From Rhizodiscina lignyota (taxonomy: Eukaryota > Ascomycota > Dothideomycetes > Aulographales > Rhizodiscinaceae), in assembly GCA_010015805.1 (NCBI GenBank), contig ML978132.1, positions 744,001 through 808,000 of the forward strand: DNA of 64,000 bases. The letters run 5' to 3'. The notes below the pieces were generated by a model. That model worked only from the letters and a program-made list of their open reading frames with translations. It had not been told where the DNA came from and ran no database searches. Below are positions 1 to 12,086 of this stretch, piece after piece. Every line of letters starts with the position of its first letter. Position 1 is the first letter of the stretch. The position numbers and the translations under genes are program-made.

Positions 1-799
1 GCAGCAGAGGAAGTTCCACTGCTTCACGAACCTCCTGAATCTGAGCCTCCAAGCCACCAATATCTGCGTACGACTCTGTAGGTGCCTTATCTAGCTTCAT
101 GACCGAGACCAGTGGATCCGACTCCTCCGTCAACACACCGACCACCGACACAGACTTGTGATGCAGCAGAATGCTCGCGCCCGGCTCGAGAAGGTCCTTG
201 TCGACGAAAGACATGATTGAGACGTAATACTCCGGTCCAGTCGCGCTTGAGACAATGGCGTGATCGTCATCAATCATCTCCTCGAGGTTGCCAACGCCCA
301 TCGGGCTTCCTCTCATGTCGTCAACTCGGCTCCTCTCGTCCGCATTCCGATCGATTGCATCAGAGTCACCTCCAGCACTCGCTGGTGTCGGCGCACTTGC
401 CGCCTTCGCCTTGCGGATCTGCTCCTGGTTCTCAACGTATTCCTCCTCAAGCAGCAAGTGGTCATGTATTCTCTGCATTCGAAGGTATCGGAGCTTGCAT
501 CGCGCGGTGGGGTAGACGACAGGTAGTTTGGCAGCAGCGTTGGGACCAGCGGCTCTGCGCTTCTTGCGACCGATACGTGTCGTCGGCTGTGGTGGCGGCT
601 CGTACTTGGGCTTGTCTTTCTGTGACGGTGTCAGATACTGAGAATGATACAAACCTTCCGGCCTTGATTTATACCTTTTGGTCTTTCTTGTTATCATCTT
701 TCCCGGCGCCAGGAGGACCACCTCCGGGCATAGACTGGTTTGCACCCTGCGATGTGATTAGAAAAGCTATGGCTTTGCTACACAGAGTCCACGTACCAT
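1..799 (-). CDS. RPT2: 26S proteasome regulatory ATPase Rpt2 (PSMC1), N-terminal part, cut by window edge
   Basis: Rpt2 is one of six AAA+ ATPases of the 19S base that unfold substrates and open the 20S gate. Read on the minus strand, exons are 799-797 (only the ATG), 746-675 and 619-1; introns of 50 and 55 nt have GT-AG ends. The start MGANQS keeps Gly2, the residue that is N-myristoylated in yeast Rpt2. After a Lys/Pro-rich linker come the coiled coil (residues about 60-90), [15 protein letters not shown], and the OB-fold segment with [26 protein letters not shown] and [20 protein letters not shown], ending in [20 protein letters not shown] just before the AAA+ Walker A, which lies outside the window. 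The match to Rpt2 rather than other Rpt subunits rests on this OB-fold text. It is transcribed away from UBC1. Confidence 0.95.
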
Positions 800-1448
800 G
801 ATAGCAACCGCTGACTTTACTTGCTTTGACGGCTGAGCAGTTTATTCTGGGCGTTACAGAGGATACGAAGGATGGCCAGAGGTCTCACGCAGCTGTAGAA
901 TGATGTTTGTGGTTGTGGTGAGAGTTCGGAGGTTGAAGCTTGACGCGCGCTCCCAGAGCTTTGATAAGTAAGCGCGCCTCACGGCCCTGGCCCTGGCTGC
1001 GGCAAGCTCCGAAGGCGTTAATGGTTCTTGGCATGGATATACCTGACCATCGACGACCTTCGAGCCTGCTCCATTCACCTCTCGACACGTCTGCCTGCTA
1101 CATCGGACTGTCAAAGGCATCCTGCTCTCCTCTTCCACACTAGACATCACTTGAACCTCCAACAACTTGCATCTCCACAGCTTAGTAGCGTCCGAACAGC
1201 TGCCGCTTGCCCCCACGGAGCTCGACAGCCTCACAAGGCTGCTCTGAGTTCGTGTGACTGTTGGCCCTGCTGCCTCGCAACGTCAATTAGATCCGACTGC
1301 CGAGCACTGCCTCGCTCACTACTTCCTCACCAAACCTTCTGCCTCTTTGTGCTGGGACGGACAGGTCTTTGTCTTGTCTCATTCACCGCCGCTAAACCAC
1401 GCATACCGACATCACGAGCCTCCGCGATTTCACCCATCGAACTCCACC
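800..1448. promoter_or_regulatory. Shared divergent promoter of RPT2 and UBC1
   Basis: About 650 bp lie between the start codons of two divergent ubiquitin-proteasome genes. The segment must hold both promoters and 5' leaders; the part from about 1140 to 1448 is C-rich and pyrimidine-rich, typical of a fungal leader. I see no clear TATA box, and no yeast-type proteasome element (GGTGGCAAA). Small open frames here show no family features. Confidence 0.6.
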
Positions 1449-2302
1449 ATGAGCTCTAACCGTGCTCGTCGTATTGCTAAGGAGATTGCGGACATCAAGG
1501 CTGATACTCACTCGAAGATATCTGTCGAGCCGGTGAAGGATGATGATCTCACGCATCTCCGCGGCCAGTTCATGGGGCCACCAGATACGCCATATGAAGG
1601 TGGCACTTATTTCGTCGATATCAAGATTCCGAGCGAATACCCCTTCCGACCTCCAGTAATGAAGTTCGAGACTAAGCTCTGGCATCCCAATGTCTCTAGT
1701 CAAACGGTAATATGCTATTTAGTTCGTGTCAGTTGTTGTCCTATGGCTAATTGGAGATGGTTAGGGTGCGATCTGCCTTGACACCCTTTCCTCCCAATGG
1801 TCCCCTGTTCTCACCATCAAGTCCGCTCTTATCTCTCTACAGTCCCTCCTCTCTACCCCCGAGCCAAAAGACCCACAGGACGCTGAAGTCGCTGGTATGT
1901 TGATTCGTAATCCGGCGGAGTTTGAGCATGTGGCACGTGATTGGGCTGTCAAGTATGCTGGTGCGCCAAAGAAGGAGAGTGGCGAAGGTAGTGGCGGTGC
2001 GACAGCGGAGAGCATCAAGAAGAAGCAACAGAAGGATAGGGAACGGGTAGAGAAGGACAGGCTTGCTGCGTAAGTTTTCCATACGTTTTGCTATATCTTT
2101 GATCACAGGTCGGTAATGTTCTTGCAGCTATCACGGTTACAGCAAAGACCTCATAGACCGCTTCGTCGACATGGGCTTCGACGTTCCTGCTGTGGTTGCC
2201 GCGTTCGAATACGTCGGCATTGATAAGATGGACGGCCAAGACTACGAGCTGGAAGAGGCGTACATGGGAGACATCACTGCTCGTCTTTTCAACGAGGCGT
2301 AA
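1449..2302 (+). CDS. UBC1: Ubiquitin-conjugating enzyme E2 with C-terminal UBA domain (Ubc1 / UBE2K type)
   Basis: Class II E2 that accepts ubiquitin from E1 as a thioester and builds Lys48-linked chains in protein quality control and the cell cycle. Exons 1449-1706, 1765-2069 and 2128-2302 give 245 residues; introns are 58 nt each. The UBC fold spans residues 1-150: [21 protein letters not shown], the HPN motif (WHPNVSS) and the catalytic Cys90 in GAICLDTL, with the codons either side of intron 1 meeting at SQT-GAI. A Lys/Glu-rich linker (about 155-190) leads to a UBA domain (about 190-245) with [14 protein letters not shown], the MGF loop being the ubiquitin-binding signature. That UBA tail separates it from other E2s. 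Start chosen at the conserved MSSNRARRI. Shares a promoter region with RPT2. Confidence 0.95.
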
Positions 2303-3911
2303 CTTGCGGGATTAAGAGCTAGCGCGGACTTCTGCTCTTGGAGTTGTTCCGGCGGATATGCATGTCATGGCGAGAATAAGGATTATTACGAATTTGCGGG
2401 TACAGCCAGGCGTTAGAATTTGGGGAACTGGGAACGGCAAAGATGACGGTCACTTTAACTGTCCCTGAAAATGGTCCATAAGCCGAGGACGCGCAGGTTA
2501 CTGGCAGTAGATTTAGGTGTGAAAGCTTTCTCAGGCAACTCCACTCGTCCAATGAATTCTTCCTCCGACTTTTTGATGTCTTTTCAGAGAAATGCGTCCA
2601 TCCCCAACTCCGGCTATAGCCTCAAGCACGCTACGAGTCTAAGTTAACGCCCGAATGTTACACATGCATGTGACTGACAATTGGCAGGAACCGCCCGCAA
2701 ACTGGGTAGAATGTCTTTTTTCACAGCACTCTGTGACGGTATCTTCTGTTTGCTCGAGCCGCGCCTGAAGCTTGACAAGCATGCCCCGTGATTGTCCATT
2801 TGACGTTGTCCACAGCCAGCTGGCAGAGTTGAAGATACCTGAGACCATTTTTATACTCCTTCTTGATCGCGATTGATTCATCTGCGATTGATTCTGAGAA
2901 TATATTTCTAAAATCTGTATCAACTTCTGCTAGTCCGGCAGTGCCGGTGGCTCGTGGAATCACATATTATCGTTGCCTTTGCATATATACACTTAATTCT
3001 AACAGAAGGCACCACACACCATGAGCTCTGCTCTCCAAGCGTTTGCCGGAGCAGAGCAACGTTGCTGAGACATGCACTAATTGGCGCCTCAATTCCCCCG
3101 TTTTTGTCATAGGCGTGACTTACGCTCCCGTCGTAGGCGCCACTGCTCCTTTACTCTCTTCGTAGAGGTGAAGGTCGCTCTCGCGAAACTGCGGACAGCT
3201 TGGATGTGTCCATCGTTCAGAGCTTTGGAGCATCGACTGAAGATTCATTCCGGGGTCAATTGGGGACCAATTTCAGGAGGGTCCTCAGCCTCTGCTCTTG
3301 AAGGTGCGTACGTTCGATCGTCGGATCTGTGAACCACAGGTTCCATCACGAACCCTCAGATGCTCGGAGGGAGCTCTCGACGACGTGGACTCTTCTACAT
3401 TTTGTCGAGCTCGTCCCCGTGCTCACGTTGAGAGCACTTCGGCAATTGGGAAGGTGTGTCATTTCTGTATTCACGTCTCAATCGCATGCGGAACCTCGTC
3501 CGCCTCCAACGGACTATGCGTATACACTTCCAACGGAGCGCCCCTACAGACAACGCTAGTCTTAGCTGCGTTCAAACCTCACGTATACACCTCTGTGTAC
3601 ATAATAAACAACGCTAACGGTCTAGCCCAGTGAGGTCTCAATCACGCGGCGGATTTCACGTCTGCTTCCTACAAGCTACGCGTGTATGATTCCATGGTGA
3701 AATGCGCGTATTCACAATGCTAATGAAACACAATTCAGACAATCAAACCCCTCCACTTTGAGGCTCTCTCTTCTCTTCTCCTTCCTCCACCTCACAGGTT
3801 TCAACCATCATCTGAAATCTATACACAATCTTCTCCATCAACCATTTCATACCTTCTTTTCCCTTACCCGGGCCCCTTTTATCTCTCCAACCTATCTCGA
3901 AGACAATCATC
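2303..3911 (+). other. Intergenic: UBC1 3' end and upstream region of the coiled-coil gene
   Basis: About 1.6 kb without a supportable gene. The short open frames on both strands (longest 111 codons) lack domains or convincing composition. The last 150 bases (about 3760-3911) are C/T-rich and probably the promoter and leader of the gene starting at 3912. Confidence 0.5.
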
Positions 3912-6900
3912 ATGGCGAAGAAGTTCTCCCGTCCGCAGATTCGAGCCACTGCTCGCAAGGCTAAGGAGAAGATTAAGAACCTCTTCCAGCTCAACAAGAA
4001 GGACCCGAGGGCTAGCATTCTTGCAACCCCTGAGGAGAATGAGGAGTATCTGAACCAGCACCGTAAGTTTAGCACTTCAGAAGCATGACAATTGATTGTG
4101 TATTTTCTGTTAGCATTTTGAACAGAAGCAGTTGCTAACGATAATGGGTAGTCTCTTGTTTCGGTGCTCTACCTGTCGAGGATGAACATGATCTGCCTAT
4201 TCAAACACAACACGCGCCCACCACCACCACTTCAAACATTGAAGCTGCACAACACGATCTAGCAACACAGATCGCCAAACACTTCGGTGGTGTTGTTGAT
4301 TGGTCTTCCGTCAATGCTGCTCATCAGAACAACGGTGTTGATGCTCAGCAAGTGGAGGTTGATCCCACGTTGAAGGAGTTCGTGGAGGAACAGAATATCG
4401 TAAGTTCGATTGCTAGTTTGTTCCGCATATGATAGATCTGCTGATAAATATCCGCAGCTGAATATCCTCGACTCCTACAAGGCTATCTATGAGCCTGAGA
4501 ATGCTGCCAATGCTGGTAGCGATGTCTCGTCTGGTGAAGATGTCAAAGAGGAGGTCTTTGAGTTTGAGGAAACTTCAACAACCCGCATCGATGCTGACAT
4601 TCCGATTGTCGAGAATGCCAACGACATAGACGCCAGTAACGTCGAAAACACTGGTTTGGACAATGTCGAAAACACTTACCTGGACTCCTTCGAGAATACC
4701 CCCTCAGGTATCGTTGACAACACTGCTCTAGTCCCCCCGACGACTCGGATAACCCCTCACTCTACTGCGCCAGCCTCGAACCAAGCGAAAACTGTGTTGC
4801 TCGGGAAGTCCAAACGAACCCGCTCGAGCAAGCTCCCACGACCCTTGCAGTCCGTCTCAGATTCCGCTCCGTCTTCATTTCGATCGCTGTCAGAAGCCGG
4901 AATTTCATCGCTCGTCGCTGTATTCAAGTCTGTTCCGGTTGTGGGTGCTGTTCTGAACTCTGTCAAAAAGAACATTGCCAGCACTCCTGAGCCTCGAACT
5001 CCTCCTGTTACCAAGCACAACATCACCCGTACTCACAAGCATTGGAAGCAACATACCACGAAGGACGATAGCTCCAATAGCAAGTATCGGGGCTTTCTTG
5101 AACCTCCACAGCTGTCATTTCGCAACGAACACCCCACTTCGAAGTCTGATCTGTACAATCGGATTGAGACCTTGAAGGAGACTCATGCAAATGAGCTGGC
5201 AAAGATCAACGTACAGCACAACGAGGAGCGGGATAGGATCGAAGCTCTACAGCACCGGAACGCCGAGCTAGTCAACAAGAATTCACTTCTTGAATACCGC
5301 ATCAGAAAGCTTGCCAGCACCAGTCCACCGACTGTCCAGGAGCAATCTTCCCCAGAGACTACTGCAAATTGTTTTGTGAAATCGGATGACCATGGCTCGC
5401 TTCCTCAGGATCCTCAAGAGCAAGCTCACATTTCTCGGACCAACCAGGCTCGTGAGAAGCTGGGACATGAGATCTTATTGAATCATCTCACGGCCTCCAT
5501 CTGCAATTCATCCGAACCACCTATTCTGTACGACATCGCGAATCTTACCCCGTATATGCGCCCTGGGGAGCAGATCGGTTTGGATCGATATGTTGAAGAA
5601 AAGGAGCAAGATCTGGTCACGCCAAAGGTCGAGCAACTTGAAGCTGACGGCATCGCCGTTTTCGATTTCGGTAATGGCCCAGCAGAGCAAGCAACTGTCA
5701 ATGGATTGGATACAGACATGCTCGAAGTAGCTCCTTCCAACGCCACCGAATCTCCTGAATCAAAGCACTCTTGGACTTCATCTCAGGGCCAAGCAAATTC
5801 CTTATCGACACGCAAGACTACTCCTCCCACGCATGGCATCAAAGGCCCTGGAGATCCTGAATATGACGCACTCTATCTGGAATGGCTCACGGATAAGATG
5901 ACAGATCTTACCGGAAGGAATTGGGAGCTTTCATATAAGACCCAGAAGTACGAGGCGATGATCCAGCATCGAGATGTGCAGTTCCAGGAACTGAATCAAT
6001 ATGCTGATTCTCTGGAGGCCGAATGTAAGGTGCTGAAAGAAGACCTGGAGACTCGAGACGCTGGACTTGCGCGGGTGAATCCGGATTCTTCAGCTCAAGA
6101 GAAAATATACCGCGACTCCCTCCGTCGTCTACGTTGCCAAATTGAACTCCTCGAGCAATCTCCCAACGTCAAAATAACCAAGCCTTATTTGGACGCCGTT
6201 CGCGAGGATATCGCGACGAAGGTCGAAGCGCAGTACGAGCAGCTCTTTTCCAAGGCGTGCGCCAATCTTGATGCGGAGTACGATGAGGATGTCCGACGTT
6301 TGGACCAGTATGAGCAGAGCTGGAAACATCAGCTTGAGATCCTCAAGACTGAGAAGAATCTGCTCGAGTCACAACTGCGTGGCCTGGGGATAGAGCCTCT
6401 CACCAACAATCCTGAGCTGCTTCGGTCGACGACACCGACTGATCCTCCACCAGCTCACCTGGAGGTGGTAGCTGAGTCTTCGGATATGGCCCTTCAGCGC
6501 GCACTGAAAGAGCAGGAGATAAAGCCTGTCGTTCAAACCAGCGAGGCCGACGTAATCCCAGAATCTGCTGGCAATGGAGAACATGGTCAAGGTGAGAACC
6601 ATGTTAATGAGCATGCCACTGAGGCTATTGACGCAATGCCGGAAGAGCACAATGGCGAAGTCGGTAGTGCTGGGCCTGAGGATGCTGAACCTGAGGATGC
6701 TGAGCTTGGGGGCGACCTCTCTGAGATTGACAATTACGACTCTGACCACGATAAGGCTGAGAGCGCAGAGTCTGACGACGACCAGCCTGGTAGCCCTAGT
6801 AGCGGCGAGCCTCATCGCGATGGCAGCTCTTCCGAGCCTGAGCATGGCAACAATGGAGACGATATGACTCCGGACTCTCCTGTTACAGAACCGGACTCTG

Positions 6901-9071
6901 AGCCTGATATGGGCCCTGTCTCCGAAGAGGTTCACAAATTGAAGAAGCAGCATGAGCAGACTCTTGAAGACCTCGAGGTCAAGTATTGGGGCCAGATCTA
7001 CCATCTCAAGGACGAAATCGCTGACCTGGAGGATGAAAAGGAGATCGACGAGAACCGTATTAAGGAGCTAGAGAATCGACTTGCGGAGGCCGAGAACCAA
7101 AAGAAGCAGGCGAAGAAAGAGCATGACGATGCTCTTGACAAGCAGGATTGCGAGCTATCGGGCGAGATCTACGACCTCAAGGACAGGGTGAATGACCTTC
7201 TGATCGAGAAGGAATGTGACGAAGGTACCGTGGTGAAGTATGAAGCGCGCATTGCGACTTTAGAACAAAACGGCACATTCACCCGCCTGCGAGAGAAGCT
7301 CAAGGCCTCGAACAACGCCAACAAGATTCTCCTCGACGAGATTAAGGAACTGAAGCTCAAAGCCGAGAATATGCGCGAGCAAAACATCTCCTTGACCGTG
7401 GCCAACCAGAAGTACGCCGACCCGCATGCTGCTGACCGTGTTAAAACCTTGCAGCTGGCTGCCTTCGACTTTAATGCAGCTGCAGCCAATGTCGCGAAGC
7501 ACATGTCTTTTCCTGATGGCAATTGGGCAAATGTCAGCACTGTTATCTCCATGGAATACTTGCAACTGTGGCAGCAAGTGTCCCCGATTCTTTTCCCGGG
7601 CGCAAATAAACAGCAATCCAATACCATGTATGGGCAAGGAAGTTACTTGCATCTCGATGCCCGTCAAAAGCTGATGGTCCAGACCTTTGTCAAGCTCAGT
7701 AAAGAGCTCTTTGACGTGACCGTCCAACACTCTGCAACGATGCTTTCATCGATGGAGATTGCGAAGAAGACGTGGGAAGAGCAGCACAAGTACGCACAGC
7801 GAGACATCTACGAAGCCAAAATGAACAATGAGAAGTTGAAGCTTCAGATCAAGACCTTCGAGGCCGACAGCAAGCGACAGCAAAGAGAGATCAACGGTCT
7901 CCGAGACCGCCATAACGAGATGGCGCAGGCTCTTTACGACGCTCAGCAATACGTCAAGTTCGGCGAGAACAAGATAACGCAGCTTGAGAGCCTCAATGAG
8001 GTTGCCTCGAACCGCATCACTACCTTGGATGATCTGTCGAAAGCCCAGACGGGCATGATCGATTCGCTCTCGGCTGATCTCTTGAAACGCACAGCTGATG
8101 CAGGCTGGGACGAGGAACCGCAGAAGGTTATGCAGATCATCCTCACCGCCCAGACCGATTTGACGGATAACATCCGCAACCTGCTCAATGACACGCACTC
8201 TGAAAGCTCCGTCAATACCATCCAGAGCTTGATATTCGATGTGAAAGAAGAGTCTAGGTGGCGGGAGCAGGCACTTGAAGCTGAGGTAGTAATCAAGAAG
8301 AAAGACAACCTCATCAAAGCTCTCAACTACGAAATCGAGCAGTTGGAAGACCACATCAGCGAGTGCATCCTCTCTGTGAATTCGGCAGAGAAGAAAGCGA
8401 AAAATCTCGAGTTCCAAAATGTCCGCTACAAGAAGCTCTATGATTGGGTCAAAAAGTTCGAGACGACCACCATATCAGAGGACTGGCTGGCAAATTGGAA
8501 ATCAATGACGTTCACCTATCAAGAGCAAATCGACGAAGCCACTAGGCTTACTGGCGTCGTCACGCAATTGAATGAGTCCATCAAACAGTGGAGCGAAAAC
8601 CAAAAGACGCAGGACGACTGGATTGCGAAGATTCACAGCAACGCTCAAGCAGATCGCATCGAGCGCCAGCAACAAGCTCGAATCGCCGATCGTTTGATGC
8701 AGGAACTGGTCAATAAGTGCGGCTATGGTACGGAGGACGTCAACACAATTGCAAAGCAAGTGCTGGATGAGATGGACGAAGAGAAGCTGTTGCCGCTGAC
8801 GGAGGCTGTGGACTTTAACGGCCAACCTTCCATGAACGCTTCTTATATGTCTATGGTCAAGCGTGGTGCTCAGGAGCAGGGCGGCTGGGATGCCAGGAAC
8901 GACTTCGCTCGCAAGGCGCGGCACTACATTGCAGATGCTGGAGATGAGGCCACCGAGAACGAGACTGCGGATCCTCTCGCGCAAATGACCAAGGATGAGT
9001 TGCGAGAACTCCAGGAAGACCTCGCATTCCAGCAACAGCGACAGCTTCAAGCCATGGAAGGTGCAGAGTAG
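3912..9071 (+). CDS. Giant coiled-coil protein of unknown function (1,670 aa)
   Basis: Not recognised as a named family. Exons 3912-4062, 4152-4399 and 4458-9071 join in frame; both introns have GTAAGT donors. The start MAKKFSRPQIRATARKAKEK is basic. Residues about 160-225 carry degenerate ENT/DNT repeats (VENTGLDNVENTYLDSFENT). Ser/Thr/Pro-rich sequence follows, then coiled-coil blocks at roughly 365-420, 600-780, 955-1120, 1225-1465 and 1480-1660, split by a strongly acidic low-complexity segment (about 830-955, with EDAEPEDAELGG and many DSD runs). A segment beginning GQIYHLKDEIADLEDEK recurs 57 residues later as GEIYDLKDRVNDLLIEK. No signal peptide, membrane span or motor/ATPase motif is seen. 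The build suggests a cytoskeletal, spindle-pole, septal or vesicle-tether scaffold, but that is inference. Long open frames on the opposite strand look like shadows of its biased codons. Confidence 0.85.
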
Positions 9072-10627
9072 TAGAACGGTATGGGTATTGTATCAGCCTT
9101 GAGTTAACTTGTTGAAGCGAACGGCCAGGCATCTAGGATACAAATCAGCAGGAACAAGATGGCGAAGTGGAAGATTCTGGTATGAAAATATTCTGAGGAA
9201 GTTCGGATTTTTTGGGGGAATGCGATAACTTTCAGAATCTACCGGCATTTTGTTATATTCGCGCTTGTTTATGATGCTGTTCCTATCTTTGTCTTGGGTT
9301 GGTTTGTTTAGTCGATTTGAGATACCCCAAAATCCAGTACCAGGGTATCTATAGAGAAGAAGATAAGGCACACTAAGCTTGTCATCAAATTGTCCGACTT
9401 CTATCCTCCCGTCTGACAGAACTTCGAATGTCTCTACAAGCTGTACCCGCTCTTGCAGACTCGGCCGGGTCGTTCGGCAGGCCTGTTCATGCGCTGCGAG
9501 CCTACCGGACACCTCGTGAACACGTAGTAACTTGGCTCTGGTCCGCAATGCAGCGGAAGACGTCCGAATGCGGCAGTGACAGCTGGATTGTGGGCGGATT
9601 GTGGTGGTGGAGCGCGACGATCGCGGTGCCAGCCTTTCGCCTGCGCCCAATCTCACTCCACCCGCTGCCGATCTCAGCTCCACTTCTCTCATCTACGCGA
9701 TTCGACATCATTGCTACTCCTTCCATCCATCACAAGACTTCGTATTTCACGCGATCTTCAACACTAAAACTTTAAGCATCAAGTAACTGGCCTGTAGATG
9801 CTATTATAAGCACCATACCTCGTGGTCGCGTCGCTCCGCCGCCGAAGCTCATCCATACGATTGTCGTCCTCTATCCACCATCTCCCCGGGCGGAGGAGCC
9901 GGGCCTAGTTCTGACTACATGTCAGTCGGTCGCCCTGTTTTTCATGTTTTCCTCTCTTTGGTGCTTCCCTATCCTTCGTCTCACCGGACGAAAGATGCTT
10001 CCACAAGTGGATTCCGTCGAATCGCTGACGTCCAGCAACAGGCCCCGCTCCTTCACTCCGTGGCGAATTTGCATCAATACGAGCAAATGACGTTTTCCAA
10101 GAGTTCATTTAATTCACTATTCTACAGCGCGCGCTGCGACTATTGTATCTCCATCACCGTCTGACCCTTCCTGAGCTGATCGCTGATCACATTGTCTGCT
10201 TGTCCGTCTCCACCTGCTTCCCAAGTCGGGCTAGAGTTGTGCCTAATTCACTACAGCTGTTATTCAATCTGCTCAGGAAATAGCTAAGCGCAGGGCATAA
10301 GCCCATGCTTCCAATATGTTTCCTGCATGATTCGGCATCGTGGCGTCGCGCATTACACCCTTTTTGGAATTTTGCGATCAGCGAGCCAGCTTTACTACAC
10401 ATTAAGACGTGCTGCACAAATCTGCCTTGTCAGGACGATCGCCAGAACTACCCATGACGATTCTTTGCATTCTTTCCTTGTTGGTGGCATTCCCGGAGGG
10501 AATTAGCGGTTATTGGCGGTGACTTTCAAGCAACACGCAGCATGCCACTATATACCCCCCTGACGCACTCTAATTTTTGGAGTTTCTTTTCCTACTTTGC
10601 ACTTTTCAAGGTACCTTAAAACTCATA
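9072..10627. other. Intergenic: 3' of coiled-coil gene and promoter of the GDSL esterase
   Basis: About 1.55 kb without a supportable gene. A 199-codon open frame on the minus strand (9093-9692) has no family features and runs through an AT-rich 3' region. A TATA-like box (tatatacc) at about 10549 lies some 75 nt before the esterase start. Confidence 0.5.
10549..10556 (+). promoter_or_regulatory. TATA-like box of the GDSL esterase
   Basis: The octamer tatatacc about 75-80 nt upstream of the ATG at 10628, at the usual distance for a filamentous-fungal core promoter. Confidence 0.4.
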
Positions 10628-11648
10628 ATGTTCCATTCCTGGGTTCCGTTTCTCTTCCTGTGCGGCTTCGTCGCCGCCGCGCCACTGACAGAGAGCCTAT
10701 TAGATGCAAGAGCTTCGGACACCAAGTACTTGTTCTTCTTGTATGTTTTGTGTAATGCCCCAGATCTGACGATCGTCTCGCTAAATCTCAATCAGTGGCG
10801 ACTCCTATACAAAGCTGGGCTTCTCGTTTTCTTCGAACTTACCATCGGCGGCGAACCCCATCGGTAACCCTGCCTTCCCGGCGACTTCTTCTTCCGGGGG
10901 GGAGAACTGGGTCGAGTTCCTGACGGCCACGTATAACCGGAGCTTAACACTCACATACGACATTGCCGTCGGTGGTGCTACAGTCGAATCAAGCCTCATT
11001 CCCCCTGCTGTCGAAACCGTCGACCTCGGCGGTCAGCTCAGCACATGGGAGAAGGATGCCGAGCAACACGAACGCACTGGAGCATGGGATGCCGACAACT
11101 CTTTGTTCCTCCTCTGGTTCGCCGTCAACGATGTGAACCAGGGCTTCAACCTTACCTCCGACCAAGACAGTCTGTACGAGCAGGATATGACTATATACTT
11201 CGACCACGCCATTTCCCTGTACGACCGAGGAGCTAAAAATTTCGTCTTCCTGAACTGCCCACGTAAGCTATTGGACTGCGCCTGGACTGCCAACTTGAAT
11301 TACTAACAGAATGCATCAGCAATCCATCGAAGCCCTGTGGTCCGGGGTTATCCCTCCTCAGACAGATCTGAGGAAGAAGCTGCGGAAACAGTGTTCAACA
11401 GCAAGCTTCAGGACTACGTGCAGAGGTTCCGCGAAAGCCACAATGTTAATGCTCATCTCGTCGACACTGTTGGTCCATTCAATGAGGCACTCAACAATCC
11501 CAAGAAGTACGGTGCTCCGGATGCCACATGTGCTAACACAGATGGTACAAGCTGTCTCTGGTTCGACCATCTGCACCCTGGAGTTGCGATTCAGAAACTT
11601 GTTGCAGAGAAGGTTGCTTCGGACGTTACGACCTTTTTCACAACGTGA
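10628..11648 (+). CDS. Secreted SGNH/GDSL esterase, CE16 (acetylesterase) type
   Basis: Likely an extracellular esterase that removes acetyl groups from plant cell-wall oligosaccharides. Exons 10628-10740, 10796-11262 and 11320-11648 give 302 residues; introns are 55 and 57 nt, the second with a TACTAAC branch point. Residues 1-18 (MFHSWVPFLFLCGFVAAA) form a signal peptide. All SGNH blocks are present: FFFGDSYT with nucleophile Ser41 (the codon for the Phe before GDS is split by intron 1), the Gly block in AVGGATVES, Asn in WFAVNDVNQG, and the Asp/His pair D276 and H279 in WFDHLHPG. FLNCPPIHRSP after block III is typical of CE16 proteins. Length fits the family. Substrate is inferred from the family, not shown. 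Confidence 0.88.
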
Positions 11649-12086
11649 TGATTGCTCTGATGCAAAACAGCCGCGTTATCTGCTGCTACGGCCTTATGAG
11701 ATGTAAATAATTACAATTGCATTCCGATGATGTTCAAACAAGGATTACACTAAATATTTTCCTTTTTATCAACTTCCAGTCCAGGGTGAATTCACGTGAC
11801 CATATTAGGTCTTACAATTTCCGAGATCGGCATCGCTTGAATCCTTCTTCGAACTTCAACCGTATAAAATATTTTCTGGAACTCGATCCAAGGATAAAAG
11901 AGCGCAGAAAGCTTTGCTCCTTTGCGTAAATGAGAGTGGCTATGGACTTGCACTCATCACGCTTTGGACTAGGGATTCGGTGACGCGCCACCTTGGAATT
12001 TAATCTTTACATTTACCCAAGGAGACAAACATTCATTCCAGCAGCTCAGGCGTTACAGAAGCTAGGGTGCAACTAACTCTCACTTC
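11649..12086. other. Intergenic between convergent genes
   Basis: About 440 bp between the 3' ends of two convergent genes; AT-rich, presumably both 3' UTRs and poly(A) sites. Nothing else seen. Confidence 0.5.

Noticed and set aside
6369-8417. Long minus-strand frames (211 and 223 codons) within the coiled-coil gene
   Set aside because: They are the antisense of Glu/Lys/Gln-rich codons and give Leu/Val/Arg-rich shadow text; the plus strand is clearly the gene.
9093-9692. Minus-strand open frame of 199 codons
   Set aside because: Arg/Ser-rich with no domain, overlapping an AT-rich 3' region; no splice or promoter support.
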